The notes below the pieces were generated by a model. It did no database searches and had not been told where the DNA came from. It saw only the letters and a program-made list of their open reading frames with translations. A DNA stretch of 64,000 nt. Origin: Pardosa pseudoannulata (taxonomy: Eukaryota; Arthropoda; Arachnida; Araneae; Lycosidae). This document shows, piece after piece, positions 10,641 through 26,784 of the stretch. Position numbers and translations under genes: made by a program. The DNA is taken from positions 67,030,694-67,094,693 of the forward strand of contig CM063500.1 of NCBI GenBank assembly GCA_032207245.1. Direction: 5' to 3'. Positions within the stretch are counted from its first letter, which is position 1; the number at the start of each line of letters is the position of its first letter.

Positions 10641-13600
10641 AAGTTTGGATTTCAATGATTTTTCTTTTATTTTCATAGTTGGTTTATACAATTATATATA
10701 TATTTTTTAAACCAACAAAAACTGTTGTTGAAACTATAAGTGGCCCCTATCGTTGAAGTTTTCTGAATCGATAATATTACACCAAACACTACATAAGTGG
10801 AATAAAGACTAAATACAAACAGAAGAGCAGGTTGAAAATAGTTCGTCAGCTGTTGAAGGGGAAAAACCCTGAGAAGTTCAATAACTAATCGATTTTAGGC
10901 ATTATATAAATAGAAAAATAATTGAGCAGCATACTTTTGGTCGCCGGTGGAATGAGAAGTGTTACGTACATTAAATAAATTCTAAAAATGCCTATTACTG
11001 AAGAAAGAAGTTTAAAGACAAAACGAATGGATTTCGAATAGAGCACGAAAGTATCGCAATACACACAGAAATAAGTTGAAGAAAAAAAATTAAAATTTAG
11101 AAAGAAACAGCGAAAAGCACAAGGCTGCTTTTTTGTTCTCTTTAAAGGTGGAATAAATACATCAGCTATTCTAAGTAGGACTTTAAGCCTTTGAGCAGTA
11201 GCAAGGATTCCAGAATTATAAATATAAATGGAATGAAGAACAGAATTATCAGTTTTGAACCCTCTGGAACACCTCCAGAAGTTGTTTCAATTACTGTAAA
11301 TGATTACCTAATAATTCTAATAAACTTCAGTTTTTCCGATCTTGGGTGATTCCACAGATAGAAACCGTATGTGATCAGCGGTCCATTAAAAGTCTAATAT
11401 AACAACTTTTATTTTATAGACAAGCAAATTAAACGTTAAAGTAAAATAAGAAAGGGAGTTTTTTGCAGTCTTTGATTTGCGCATCAAAGAGAGGAGACAG
11501 ATAATCAGAGTCTTCAACAGGTCACTCTAAGAAATTTCAAGAATGGATAAGGATTGGAAAACTGCCTGCCTCAGGCGGTGGAAAATTCATAGCAATATGG
11601 TCAACAGTAGTAACCATAGTAACCAAAGAGGGGGGAGATACTGAAAAGTATTTCTAAATCTTAGCAAATCTGAATCTAACTCTGAGTTATTATCAGCACA
11701 TTTATTAGAAAAATTCCTAAAGTCAAGGTGGTGAAAGAGAAAAAAAACAAAATTTAAAATCTGTGGAAATATCATATTAACGAACACATTACCATGATTA
11801 ATAAAGTTTAATTGCATATATGAGATCCAAAACAAATTACGAAAATTGAAGACACAATGACCCTGAAATTATTTTTTTTGATAAACATGCATCTGCTGAC
11901 TTATTTAAAAAAAAAAGTTAAGACATTAAAAAGGTATACAATTTGAATTTTACGACTGGTGGACAGATATTTTTTCTAAAAAATCGATAAATTAATACTG
12001 AAAGAGACAATTATCCACGACAACAAATCTCATGATTGAATTCAGTACTATGTCAATTGAAAGAAGAAATATTCATAGCTTAAAGAACAAAGAGTATTAA
12101 AATAAGCTTATAATTAACAAAGAACCAAGATAAAGAAACTGTTAAGAGCAGTCTATCCAGATATTTGTTTAAAATTTCTGAATTTGAACTGCATACAATA
12201 TCGCTCCCCCTCAGTTTTTAATTTTAGAAAATATCTTAGTTTCTTGACCTTCAGGATCGTTTCAAAGTTTGAACTTCCAACAAGAAAATATCAGATTTTC
12301 TTTTCAATTTCTTAGTCCTAGTTCTTCCTTTCTCGAAATAAAAACTATTTTGCTCATTTCTAGTGTCTCGTTAAGTATATCTGAGATCAATCCTATGAAG
12401 AACTACCATGGTTAAAGTTCATATTTTAAATCTAATCCAAGTAAAGCAAAGGTGGGACACATTTGATATCTTGTAAACAAGAATTTAAAAAAAACCAGAA
12501 AATTCTCGATTAGGCGGATGAGATTAAATGTTATGAGGAAGAGGCACTTCAAATAGTTTTGGAAAAGAGAGAAGCAATGTGAAAGACATCAAAAATATGG
12601 ATAAAAACACTCAGAAAAAGAATAGGATTGTAATATTAATTTTTAATCAACAAGGTAAAAACAATCTTCCATATAACTATTATAGAAATTAAACAAATTT
12701 CAAACAGTTACAAAATAATAAATAATGCATATAAATCACTCATTAGAGGACTCAGATGATTGTCTATAGCAATATATTTAGTATTAGATGAAAACGACCA
12801 TTATAAACATGAACTATCTGGTTTAGAAAAACTCTTCAATTTCAAACTTCAAAATATTCTCGAAGGCTCTTGGCAAACCAATATAATCCATGCTTAACGA
12901 GCACATTTCTAAATAAAGACTTAACGTCAAAAGGAATGATTATGTACTTACCTGTGCTGCTCGAACCTACGAAATGTTTTAAAAAATCAAATAAATTAAG
13001 TAGTAAAAGAATTATTACACAAAAAAGAAGAGAAAATAGAATTCAAGTACTTCACGAGATTTTAAGATGCACTATTGCAAACAATGTATGTAAGATTAAT
13101 GTCCTAGGAAAAATATAAAACCGGGCACAGAAGCGGACAAAAGTAATCAAATACCAATCATTGTGAGAGATAATAAATGAAAGTGGTAGGGCAGATTTTT
13201 TTTAAAAATATGTTCATTAAAGTTGCAGTCAGTACGAATTCAACCTCAATAAGGAATGTTAACAATTTTTAGAGATTTTTCGGGATAAAAGGATATGTAA
13301 ATTGAGCCTTATTGACTAGTAATGGCAATAGCTAAATGAGTCAAAATGTAAATCATTGACCTGCATTTTAAAAGAACTGTTGAGTTAACGTTTCGAAATT
13401 AGCAGTGTTAAAATGAGATTCTAGTAGAATATACAATTAGCAAGTAAAAAGCTCACATTTGACGGACCGTTCAATCATAACAATAAACTTATAGAGAAAA
13501 AAAGTCTACAAACAACACACAAAACATAGAAAGCAAAACAGAAACGCAAAATTAAGTGAACAATAAGATTCCTACGGGTAAAGTACGGGTGAAGACGGGT

Positions 13601-15226
13601 AAAGTAATATAATTAGAAGTACCGAAATATTACTAAGATCAGAAAATTTGTTGAGAAAGGAATTGCCCTTTGAAGAAAGAGAGAAGACACTGAACAAAAA
13701 TCCTTTTCACTCAAACCAAAATTATGTAAGTGTTCAAGAAAATATTCTTCCACGAATGTTTTAAAGAACTAGACATAGTTTATAAATTTTTGTTTGTCGT
13801 TTTCTTTAACTTTCTATCTTAATTTAGGTTTGCACTTTTCTACCTTTGGAGGCAGTTACGTGTCCGACCTTAATACGTGTGTTTATTTGTATGTGAAATT
13901 GCTAAGTGAGTGATATTATGAGACCAATTTTCTGTTTCATCTCTTAGTCTTAATTTTCAGCCACCGAGTTCTCCGCAATGAAATTGCAACTCCCTTGTAG
14001 CTGCAAAACACATCTGATCTTAGTCTTTCTGCTATGACCTTACTTAAGTTAGCATTTATTATTTAATTCTGACAAAGGATTTACCTTCTTGTATAAATGT
14101 GAATAGACCAATCAAAAATATTTTCAGTGGTGATGGTTCGGCTGTCGTCTCACACAGAACTTATCAAACGATGAGATATTACTTGGTTCATAGTTGTTTA
14201 GGAGAATATCTTCAGGCGGTATCATTTTTGGGCTGTCTATTATATGGTCTTAGCCATATAAATTGCCCTCATTCACATATTTGTGTTCATCTTGCTTTTA
14301 ATTCGACTACCCATGAAAATGTTTAAAATATATTTCTCTGTTAGAAGTTCCAATAGTATTAGCCGATGTTTGGCGTAAAGGTAAACTATTATCAATTTGC
14401 TCCTCCAAGAAGTAAAGCCTGTAAAAAAGAAAAAAAAATTAAGTGAAAAATACCTTGATCTAAAAGCTTATATAAATAAATAAAATTTAATTTTATACTA
14501 CAGAGTAAAACACTGATTATTACATTGAGCTACACCCCTGGGTGCAATAATGTAAATAATACAGAGTACGTCAAATGTATTCACAGTTCCGTTTAGATCT
14601 CGATCAAATTTTGCACATGGGACCTTTATGACAATAGGGAAGATAAATGTATTTTTATACATACCTGTGGGACTTAAAGGAGATACTATAACCTTGAGAG
14701 GTACAATCTTTTTTAGCAACGCTTACCGAAATAGCAGGCACAAATTAGTTTGCCTTTATAAATTAGACCTTTATAAATTTCTCAACTATTAGTTAGAGAA
14801 GTAATCAGAATAAAATCATGAACTTTAAAGTGCATATCGATAATTTACCGTTCTTATAATGTTTTACATTCAAGAAAATCTTGTACACGAATCTTGAGTA
14901 CACAATTTTTTATTTGGAGTTCGGTTGTCTATTCGGAGGGGAGACAAGCAAAATATATCGCTTGCGGGAAATAAGGATTTTCCTGCTTTTAAGAAAGTAT
15001 TTCGAAAGGTCGATTTTAACACATTGAAGGACAATAGAAACACGTGAAGTTTGAAAATGAATACTCTTTGTTTTTTGTAATTTTTAGAATATTAGAAGTA
15101 TAGTTTTATTCCTGCTTAAATCAACTTAATTTTGATTAATTCAGCACCTTTAATTAGGTTGCGACTATAACCGTCATGGCGCCAGCGGACAATAAGAGGG
15201 ACAATGGCGGCTATAACAGCAAAAAT
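10641..15226. other. Long stretch with no supported gene
   Basis: AT-rich sequence with short open frames only (for example 82 codons at 12870). The translations do not resemble families I recognise. Some A-rich segments near 11000-13100 could be heavily decayed coding DNA of an old transposon, but I cannot name it. A short triplicate of ACGGGTRAAG lies near 13574-13605. A GC-richer patch is at 15165-15215. Confidence 0.35.
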
Positions 15227-15230
15227 TTAA

Positions 15231-16217
15231 CACTAGATTGCCCGAGATTTTTTGTATACCTATATTGCCCAAAAACAGTCAAAATGACTGCATTGGGAAA
15301 AAATAACAAAATGTAAAGAAATTTGTTTAAAATTAATTTTTAACATTTCTTATATTATTTACAATTAAACAACATATTTGATGATATAATTATCAACGAG
15401 AATATACTGATAAGGTTATCTGCGATAATGTTCCTTTTAGCGTAGCCTGTTGGCCCTTTCACATCCTTGAAAATACAAGCAGATGGTATCTTTCCAGGAA
15501 TACCACCTTTGTCAATTTTTGTCCATACAGTACCATCAGCAGCTGTTTCGACCTCCTGAAATGTATTTTCAGTTTCTTCATCAGAATCTGAACTAGTTAG
15601 CACCCTACACTTTTTCCTGGGCATATTGATGATACTTTCATTTTCATCATTGGTGATCGACTCATCACTATCTTCAGCATCAGATGATAGTTCAGAATTT
15701 GTTGCATTTGATTCTATATCGGAGCACTCTCCACTTATGTTCGTTAGCTTTTCCAATAACTCATTTCTGTTCGACATTTTTTTCATAAAGTTAGGGAGCA
15801 AAAGAAATAAAATAACTAGTACTACTTTAGCTTATTGAGCAACTGACACTTATCAAGTATACGCCCAAATCTACAATTTATCATGCATCGGTATGTTACC
15901 GTAATCGAAAAGAAAATGTTATTTCAATACAAAGCCGGACAGGTCATATAAGAAATTTACTCAATTCAATAAATAAAAATCTTTTGATTTAAAATTTACC
16001 AAGCAGTCAAAATGACTGCTTCTGGGCAATATAAGTATAACACTTATATATATACGGAAATAAAGGAGGGCGGAAGTAACTACAATTATTCATAAACCCA
16101 TTTATATGTTATAGAAAAAGTCACAAATTCTAAGAAATTGTGTCATTATATTTCACAATTGTTTTTCTAATTGAAGTTAAATAAACAGTCAAAATGGCTG
16201 CCTTGGGCAATCTAGTG
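15231..16217 (-). mobile_element. Non-autonomous piggyBac derivative, 987 bp
   Basis: Termini are CACTAGATTGCCC at 15231-15243 and its inverted copy GGGCAATCTAGTG at 16205-16217. TTAA flanks the left end (15227-15230); the right end has TAGA, a mutated TTAA. A short palindrome CAGTCAAAATGACTG lies near 15278 and 16004, and a one-base variant near 16185, each beside a GGGCAA-like motif, so they behave as subterminal repeats. Only the N-terminal part of a transposase is kept. Confidence 0.85.
15355..15801 (-). pseudogene. piggyBac transposase N-terminal fragment (148 codons, intact frame)
   Basis: The open frame has the acidic, Ser-rich N-terminal region typical of piggyBac transposases (residues about 20-85), then DGTVWTKID, a GKIPSACIFK segment and GPTGYAKRNI, which start the conserved DDE_Tnp_1_7 region. 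The frame stops just after this at the left terminus, so the catalytic domain and Cys-rich tail are absent. If translated it might bind transposase partners, but that is speculation. The uninterrupted frame suggests a younger copy than the other piggyBac relics here. Confidence 0.8.
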
Positions 16218-17065
16218 TAGAAAACGTAAATGGCAGGTTTACTAACTCAAATAAACAAATTTTTGTCTGCAACAACTTATTTTTGGGAATTTTACACAAA
16301 ATGTTAGTTTATAATCAAACAAAAAAAATGACAAAAAATTTATTATAGTTTTATAATTATTCCACATTATTTCAGATGTGGGAAACAAAATTCAACCTAA
16401 AAAATTATTTCCAAAACATAACACTAGGCTTCTACATGTACGCCGGTAAATGCACATTTGTGCATCTAGAGCCGTAGTGTCAAAAAACAACCGTTTTTTT
16501 GGATGGCTATTGTCATGCCACATAGTGAACATTAATTTGACCGCTATAGACGAAAGTGTTTGTCAACGTGTTAAAACCTTTTTACGTGGCCGATTTTTAA
16601 ATTGTCCTGTGCACTTTCACAATTCTTCTATTCGGTACAATCTTGAATTGTATAAAAGTCCAGAATCTAATTTCTAAGTGTTATATATGCATGAAATTTT
16701 CTATAATTTCTTGATTCAAAACAAATTTATAATTCGGCTTAAAATTTAATAAAATCATGTACCTTTTTTGTACCGACAACATGTATGATTTTCGAACATG
16801 CGTAAGCAAGTAAGCGGTTTTACAGAGTTTCAAAATATTTTCCTAACAAATGATGATTTTACAAATATTTGTTTTCCCTTTAAACAATGAATAGCGTCAA
16901 AATTTCTCATTTGATAACTCCCTGGAAAAAAAAAGAATTAGCTTCCTACCAGACGATTACTGCTCTTCCTGTCTGGAAAGCCAGATGTTTCGTTTTGGTG
17001 CTTTCAGTACTGACAGACAAACTTTTGTTTACCCTCAAGCTTTGTGTTAAAATATTGATGTAACC
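16218..17065. other. No recognisable feature
   Basis: AT-rich sequence between the piggyBac derivative and the first Helitron of the tandem pair. A 75-codon frame at 16450 has no recognisable content. Confidence 0.4.
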
Positions 17066-19702
<2,637 letters not shown>

Positions 19703-19719
19703 TCTTTAATAAATGTAAC

Positions 19720-21229
19720 CTGGACTACCACCTGTAAATTTTTTTTCTTCCCGTTCAACTTAAAAAAAAAAAAAAAAAAAAGTTCAGTTTGTGTTTCCAT
19801 TCCGCCCAAAATAACGGTTTTCGGTTCCGTTTCGAATGAAAAAATTTTATGTATATTCTTGTTTGTATTAAAAAATATAATTCTATTATAAACCAAAAAT
19901 GTAATTCTATTAAAATGTAAAATATTTTTTTTAAATTAGTACACTATGTAAATTGAGACAATTAACTAGCATGAACGATATGAGCATGAGCAGAAAACGG
20001 CGAGCAATCCATTATCAAAATATCATTTGACAACTGAACATTCCATTAAATAAAAAATGCCTTTTACAAGTGTTTTTCATGCGAAACTTAAACAGAAATA
20101 ATAGGTAACCTAAAACCAGGAAATAAAGAAGCAATGTACACGCTATGACGATAATTATATGATTTACCTTAAATTAGAAAATTCCTTATAAAATAATAGA
20201 CCAAGTTATCTGTCCGTCTGTCCTCGAATTTATGAAGCGGTTAGACCAGGGATGGATATTTGCATCCATATTGGATTCTCGATGAATTATGTTTAGCAAA
20301 ATTCAAGGCGGGTACAGTTTATCCTCTAGTATCTATCCCATCCTACAAAAGTGGTAAAAATTTGCTTCATATCACAGAGAAAAACAGTCGTTTTTAAAAA
20401 GTTCGAAATCCACTCTTTCCCCTCTTTTCGATCGTTAAATGCTATTATTTCAAGAGTTATTTTACCCGATAAGAGCAGGCGAATGAATTTATAAACTTAT
20501 CACATAATAGGTAAAAACAAACTTTTTTCTAGCACTTTGACAATATTCATTTAACCATCTCATTTAATTATTTCTTGTTTTAAATATAAATATTGTCTGC
20601 ATTATTACGTTTTATCAATGAATTTAGATATTACGTAAATAATTTTCTTTTCTATTTTGCTTAAATAATAGATTAGGTACATATGTGATAATTTTAAATT
20701 TAATCATCGATTATTTTTTGTTGCAATGAAACTTTTATCACCGGTATTAACAACAAACTATCTCCAGGGTGTAGTAGAAATAATAGTTTCATTCCTTTAC
20801 TTCCATTATTTACTGTGGTGAAAAACGGTAATTGCGACGTAGCAAAGAAAGCTTTGAATTATCTGTCTAAAATAATTCAACGTGATTCCAAACTGCATTC
20901 ACAGTATCGGGAGACTTTAGAGGAGTAAGTAGATAATCATATTATTGAGCATGTACCAGATAATTCACAGCCAAAAAACAAACCATATTTTACTTTCTTC
21001 ATAGGGTACTTTACAATTGTGGAATATAAAAAATAAATTACTGATTACTTCATTTGACGGGGTATGGGCTATATGCTAGTATTTATAAGTTGGTTACAGT
21101 AACAAAATGACAGAACATATATTAAACCGAAATAAACTCATATTTTTTCGGTTCCGTTTCAGTTTTTGCTCCAACCAAAATAGCGATGATTTTATCTGAT
21201 TTTTGGTTCAATTTCGGTTGAGAGCCCTC
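19720..21229 (-). mobile_element. hAT-family relic interrupted by a Helitron
   Basis: Two blocks, 19720-20171 and 21080-21229, together match in reverse complement the hAT element at 39268-40053, including AAAATAACGGTTTTCGG near 19808 and the terminal AGCCCT at 21223-21228. The left terminus is degraded (CTGGACTAC where CAGGGCTTC is expected) and I could not confirm the 8-bp target duplication. The Helitron at 20172-21079 lies inside it. No transposase frame survives except for traces. Confidence 0.75.
20172..21079 (+). mobile_element. Non-autonomous Helitron inserted in a hAT relic
   Basis: The 5' end (TCC then TTATAAAATAATAG) leads into 'gttatctgtccgtctgtcc'. The 3' end has a decayed hairpin and ATATGCTAG followed by T (21071-21080). 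Comparison with the related hAT copy at 39268-40053 shows that the insertion lies between A and T of the hAT sequence with no target duplication, as expected for a Helitron. No coding sequence is present. Confidence 0.85.
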
Positions 21230-24201
21230 ATTTATACATAAACTACTTAATTTGTTAAAGACAGTTGAAAGGTATAACTTTATGACAAATACCTAACATT
21301 TTCTAATCCTGCTGACTTTTTTTTTTAAATTTTTAAATTATCTTCATTAACTCTATTCAGAGTTTTTTCGGATCTTTTATTCGTATGATTAATCACACTA
21401 ACTTTCTGATGCAATATTATTACTTCTGCTTACTTTTACTTTGGCGCAAGTTAAATACAATTATCTCAAAATTTATGTTACGCTACAGATATAGTAATTA
21501 TTACGTACGGAGAAAACAGGTTAAATGTTTGGAAGTAATAAATTAAACAATTTTACATTTGTCAGATCTGATACTAAACTATTTACGGAGGGGGAATACG
21601 CAATTTTTAAATTTCTTCAATATGCTTTATGGTTTTTTTTAAATCAAGGTAACTGGTAAAGGTAATAGGTAATCAAACTTAACATTTCATAAACAGAAGA
21701 AAACATATACATTAGCAACGTCTTTATCTCATAGTTGTTTTATATTATATCCAGAATAATGATTGACAAATCGAAGTGGAGAAACTTTCTAAAAAATCAA
21801 GTCTTTAAAACTCCTTTGTTTCCCCTAAAGCTGCATTGTTTACTCCAGGACTTTTCGTGCATGTGGGTTATATTTCCTTTTAAAAAATAATTCTTATTTG
21901 AGGTATATAAATTCGAAATACGAGTTGTGTGAAATTTAAATAAGAAAATCAGAAAAACATTTCTAAGAAATTTGCATTATAAAGTGAAAAATTTAATTTA
22001 AAGGAAAAACTGAGAACCTTATCTGTTTGTATCTGTAACCATTTTCAATTACCAGGATTAGAACTGATTCGGACTGATTCTACTCTGATAACATATTGTG
22101 ACATGATTTAAATAAATTATACACAAACATCACGCCTATTCTGTCAATTTGACTTTTCAAAAAGAAAAAAAACTCTTTGAAACTAGATACCCGATAAAGT
22201 ATTAAACTGAAAATATCAAGTTTTCAAGAATTAAAATTTTGTAGTCTTGAAAAGTTTATTTATCCATTTATTTTTTTTCCATTAAATCTAATTTCTAAAT
22301 TCAGTTTGGTTTTACTCACAGCACTGTAAACTCTTTTACATGCAACATTACTGCATACATTATTTTCAATTTTGTTTCCTATTTTCTAGGAACAGTTACT
22401 AAGGAAATCGAAAAAAATTCTTGACTTTTTCTAATTTTATTTATATAGCAATGTATGACAATGTCCGTTAAACGCTTATTAGTTTTTCATTTCTTTTTGT
22501 TTTCAATATACCTAAAACCGAGGGAAGGGTCATTTTGACGCTATTTTTAATCACATACAGGAATTTTGACATTCAATATTTCCTGGAGTAGGAAATGGGT
22601 ATATATTTTTCGTAGCGCATATGTGAACAGAAGGAGACCTCAATGTCAAATAGTCAACTTACTTGGTTAGAGGAAAAAATTCAAAAGGGTGTCACTGATA
22701 ATAGAAGAATAAACGACGATTTTAATGTAGTTGCAGTAGACAGTGCTGCACATGCAACAATTGTTACATGCATAATATACATTTGTTTCAACGGTAATTT
22801 TATTTCATCTACGAAAGGCATCTGGTTATGCCTTTGTATGGGAGAAAATGCCTCTGGGAGCGTATTCAAAATGCACTCCCGGTGTTTGTAGTTTTGACCA
22901 TCCAATAGAGTCTAAACTCAGCTCGTGGTACAATGTTATCACTGACAATTTGGAAATTAACGGGTTCGCATTAAATGTCTAAGATTTAAAAAGCTGATAC
23001 CACTGAAGAATCTGCAAATGCGAAAGCATTTCATTGCCAAGTTTCTAATGTAGGGGAACAAAACCGTTGATATTTAGACTTACTGTACAATATCCAGACG
23101 ATAGAAAATATATAAAAAGAAATTGCCCAAACTGAGCACGAAATGCTTAAGAAAGCTTGACTGATAAGAAAATAAATGTTTAATTTAATATTGTCTATAT
23201 AAATTTTCTAACTATTTAAAACTTTCTATATTGTAATATTTTTTCCATGTATTATAACAATTTAATGGGTAAAAATGAAAATATATCATTTTCATATAAA
23301 TGCAGAGTACTTTTTATATAACACAGGTTAATATAAATTGAAGTCAATGTGAGTCGCCAGGCTGAGATTTTATTGTTAAAAGTTTGATTAAATATATAAA
23401 AGACACTATTGATTTCTGCACAGTGGACGTTGCAGTTGTTTGCTTGATACTTTCTCATAATAGAAATTTTTAATGTTGCCCACAAGATTTCTCAAAGCCC
23501 ATTTAGTATTTTTGAACACAATTTTCAGCATTTTAATATAATAATGTATCCTTGTAATTGGACAAAAATTGCTATGAGAGTAATATTTTTGTCGTTTCAG
23601 ACAGGTACAGGGCATGTCAAATTTAACACCCCCCCCCCCCCAAAAAAAAAATCGACAGAGGTAAAATTTAAAAAAATGTCTTAATATAAAATATATTTAT
23701 TAGTATGGTTTTACCTACGTTAAATTCATTTTTAGAAGTATTTTCTTTAATAACAAGTTAAAATTAATGTACATAGTTTCTTTTAACTGTCGCAACAAGC
23801 GAGTGTTGATTTTGTAAGTAAAAAATCTATGTAAGTGTTGTGTATTAAAAGAACCTTAACATAAACATTACTGAAATTATTTTAAACATGAATGTTTGAA
23901 ACTGAAGATATTTTAAATAAAAAAAGCTTCGTATCAGGTAGAGTGAATTGTATTTTACATAGGAAATTTCAGAAACTATTTGAGAATTTTATGAGTAGAA
24001 TATTTTCTTGTAAGCACATTTCAAATACAGTGTTATTGATAATTGTATAATTAAAGAATGTGTGTTTTCTCACTGAATTACTAATAAGCTAAAAGCTTTG
24101 TAGTTACATTATAAGTCATACTGATAAAGTTAAAAGCTACTGTAGTTACATGGTAATAAGTTTTATGTAAAATAATTTATATAATTTAGGTGTAGAAATT
24201 T
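21230..24201. other. No supported gene; a few weak signals
   Basis: AT-rich sequence. An 82-codon frame at 22643-22891 and broken frames to about 23165 have slightly higher GC and might be a decayed coding segment, but I recognise no domain. A C14 run followed by A10 is at about 23627-23650, just after CAGGGCATGTCAAAT, which could be a single Tc1-like terminus; no partner was found. Confidence 0.35.
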
Positions 24202-24209
24202 GAAATTCG

Positions 24210-24860
24210 TGTACAGATGCGTTATAGAAGCCGTGTTTTTTTTTCCTAGAAATTTAGTGATTTTTTGACGGTTATTTCCGACTTCAGTACCCAAAACTAT
24301 TCCAGAAATTTAAATGTTTGCTTCTTTTGTCTTCCAGAGGGGTGGTATCGCCTAAGTCAGGTTTTTTTTTTATCATTAAGTATGATTAAGAAATTTAGTT
24401 ATAGAGGGTGTAGTTATTTCTGTTCTTACTTTTTGAATATTGTTAAAAGGTATCAGGATATTCTTAGACTTAGTGGGGGAAAATAGGAAAATTAAGCCAG
24501 AAAAGGGATTAAGCGATGTATTTGCTTGGATTTATCGAAATTCTGTGGCTGGTAAAGTTTGTGGCGCTACCAAGTAGATTCGGAGGGTTCTTGGCTCAAT
24601 AGATCTAAATTAACAATGGAAGAAGTAATGCTTTTAACATAATATTTATAAGAGGTGAGGGTGGAACCTCCTCACATGTTAGATTTTTTGTAATATTAGA
24701 GCTTTTTTTTTGGAAAAAATTTAGTTTTGTTAATTGTGTTTCAAATATGCCATGTGACCACCGCCTTGTTTTTTTACTTAGTGATTTTTCAACACGCGTT
24801 TTTCTGTTGGTAGCAAAAAACATGGCGGATGGGAGCCGGAGTCTATAATGCATTTGTTCC
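24210..24860. mobile_element. Unassigned TIR transposon, copy 1 (651 bp)
   Basis: Terminal inverted repeats (left TGTACAGATGCGTTATAG, right read inward GGAACAAATGCATTATAG) are flanked by a perfect 8-bp duplication GAAATTCG at 24202-24209 and 24861-24868. The right third holds an inverted pair around CCGCC and GGCGG (near 24762 and 24824) that could form a stem. It contains motifs like TTAGTTATAGAGGGTGTAG that are repeated in copy 2. No transposase was recognised, so the superfamily is open; an 8-bp duplication occurs in hAT, P and Merlin groups, but the ends do not settle it. Confidence 0.8.
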
Positions 24861-24868
24861 GAAATTCG

Positions 24869-25523
24869 CAGCCCAAACCTGTTAAATGATTAAATTTGGT
24901 GAGGAAATAAAAGGAACAAATATATCATCGCAAGCCTAAATATTTATACATTTCATAGGAATTTGCATTACATCTGATAACATCCTGAGAGGAATGAAGA
25001 GATGAGCTTTTTTTTTTTTAACGAAAACGGCAGAAGAATGGAAAAATATTACATGATGACATCAGTAAAAAGGAAAAGTTAGAAGTAACGGCATTTGCTT
25101 GTGCTCGGTATAATGTTTTGAGTTAAGTCACCGCAAATTAAACTTCTAAATGTTTTAAGTTTTCTTGCAAATAAGAATATTTACACAGATGGTTAAATCT
25201 TTGTTAAACATAAAACAATGTGGTTATGTTTAAGCAGAAAATCGGGAAACTAATGATATAAGAGATCAGAGAGAAAATTAAATTCTATAATTGTTGTACA
25301 AAATTTTAGTACATTTCCTACAATATTTCCACAAACATTGAGAAACTTTTAGACCCATGTTGTCAAAATAACGACTTACATTAGTGTAAAAAGTAACTTT
25401 TCTAATATTTATGCAAAGAAAAATCAAAATAATTCCAACTCAAAACCAAATTAATTGCTCCAAAATTCAAAAAATAAGTTCCACTACAGTGAAGGTATGT
25501 CTAACCCGTGTCATGTTATATAC
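24869..25523. other. No recognisable feature
   Basis: AT-rich unique sequence with no open frame, terminal repeat or tRNA-like content noted. Confidence 0.4.
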
Positions 25524-25577
25524 AAATTAATCCCGATTACTTGAAAACTACCATTTTAGACTCTGATTAATTTTTAA

Positions 25578-25940
25578 CTAGTATATTCTGTCATATGACG
25601 GGATCAGTAAAATTTGATTTTCCAGAATTGTAAAGTACTCAATGAGGCAGGTAAAAAATGGTTTGTTTTTTCGGCTGAGAATTATCTTAACAAAAAAATA
25701 ATCTGTTTTATTAAATTTAAATTATCACATATGTACCTAATCTGTTATTTAAACCAAGTATAAAAGAAAATTATTTACGTAATATCTAATTTCAGTGATA
25801 AAACTAATGAAAACAATGCAGACGATATTTAAATAATTTAAAAAAAGACATGATTAAATGAGATGGTTAAATTGATGACGTCATAAGGCTAGAAAAATGT
25901 TATTTTTACCTAATTGTTATGTAATAAATTTAGAATATAG
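25578..25940 (-). mobile_element. Truncated Helitron flanked by an imperfect direct repeat
   Basis: The 3' end is at the left: CTAG at 25578-25581, hairpin half-sites CTGTCATATGACGGG, then GATCAGTAAAATTTG. The body matches the other copies up to the ATGACGTCAT-like block near 25875 and then stops, so the 5' half is missing. A direct repeat of about 55 bp (25524-25578 and 25941-25996, roughly 85% identical by eye) brackets it. Helitrons do not make such duplications, so the repeat needs another cause. Confidence 0.7.
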
Positions 25941-25996
25941 AAATTAATCCCATTTACTTGAAAACTATCATTTTTGAAACTGATAATTTTTTTAAA

Positions 25997-26776
25997 TTTT
26001 TAATCTCAATGAAACCACAATAAAAGGACTTGACAACTAACTTTATGCTTTTCGAAACGAGACAACTCAACTTTTGACATTGCTTACATTTTTCGTTTGA
26101 ACTGTAAGCCATGCTCGAGAAAATAAGCTTTATTAAGTGTAACTAATAACTTACTATTAAATAATTTAATTAATCTGCTAATTTAAAATACAGTTAATTC
26201 TATTGTAACTATGATTAACAATGATCTATAATTAAAAACAAAAGCCTTCCAAACTGATATTTGGTCACTTGGGAATAGAATACTGTTCTAAAGGAAACCT
26301 TGATCTAAAACAAAAATTTAACCTTAAAAATCCACTTATGTGAAAATAAATTAGTTAATCTATGTTTAATATCCAAAATTAAAACATTAACATGTGGGAT
26401 GATTACAATAATTTATGTAATTTTGTATGATCCTAATTAGAAAAACTGGCTAAAGGCTGATCACTCTTCCATTTGATAACATGGGACGGTTATCTACCAT
26501 AAAACTTTTTTGATACAATTTTGACACAAGTTTGATAATTAACCTTGCACTGGATGTAGTTTGACACAAAAATAAAAAAGAATTTGATGTGTTTAAAAAA
26601 AGTACCATTTAATTCTTTGATACTATTTAGTATCTCTATTATTATGATACTATTTAGTCAGCAAAAACAATTCTGTCCCAGATGAGAAAACTGATATTTT
26701 ATCTTAAATTTGCATTGCTATGTACCATTTAATGAGGTTTATATATCATGTTAATCGGCCATGTTTAAATACTATA
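25997..26776. other. No recognisable feature
   Basis: AT-rich unique sequence. The 'tttgatac...tatttagt' motif is repeated near 26616 and 26646, a small local duplication. Confidence 0.4.
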
Positions 26777-26784
26777 AAATTAAT

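Noticed and set aside
11587..13118. Coding remnants of a large element
   Set aside because: A-rich frames are short, in several phases and match no family I can name; base composition alone could produce them.
19712..21237. 8-bp target duplication for the older hAT copy
   Set aside because: AATGTAAC and ATTTATAC agree at only about half the positions; the ends are too decayed to claim one.
22643..23165. Decayed host exon
   Set aside because: The 82-codon frame and nearby fragments show no recognisable domain, and no convincing splice sites were seen.
23600..23660. Tc1/mariner terminus CAGGGCATGTCAAAT followed by a C14-A10 run
   Set aside because: No inverted partner or TA duplication was found within several kb; the homopolymers are slippage-prone sequence.
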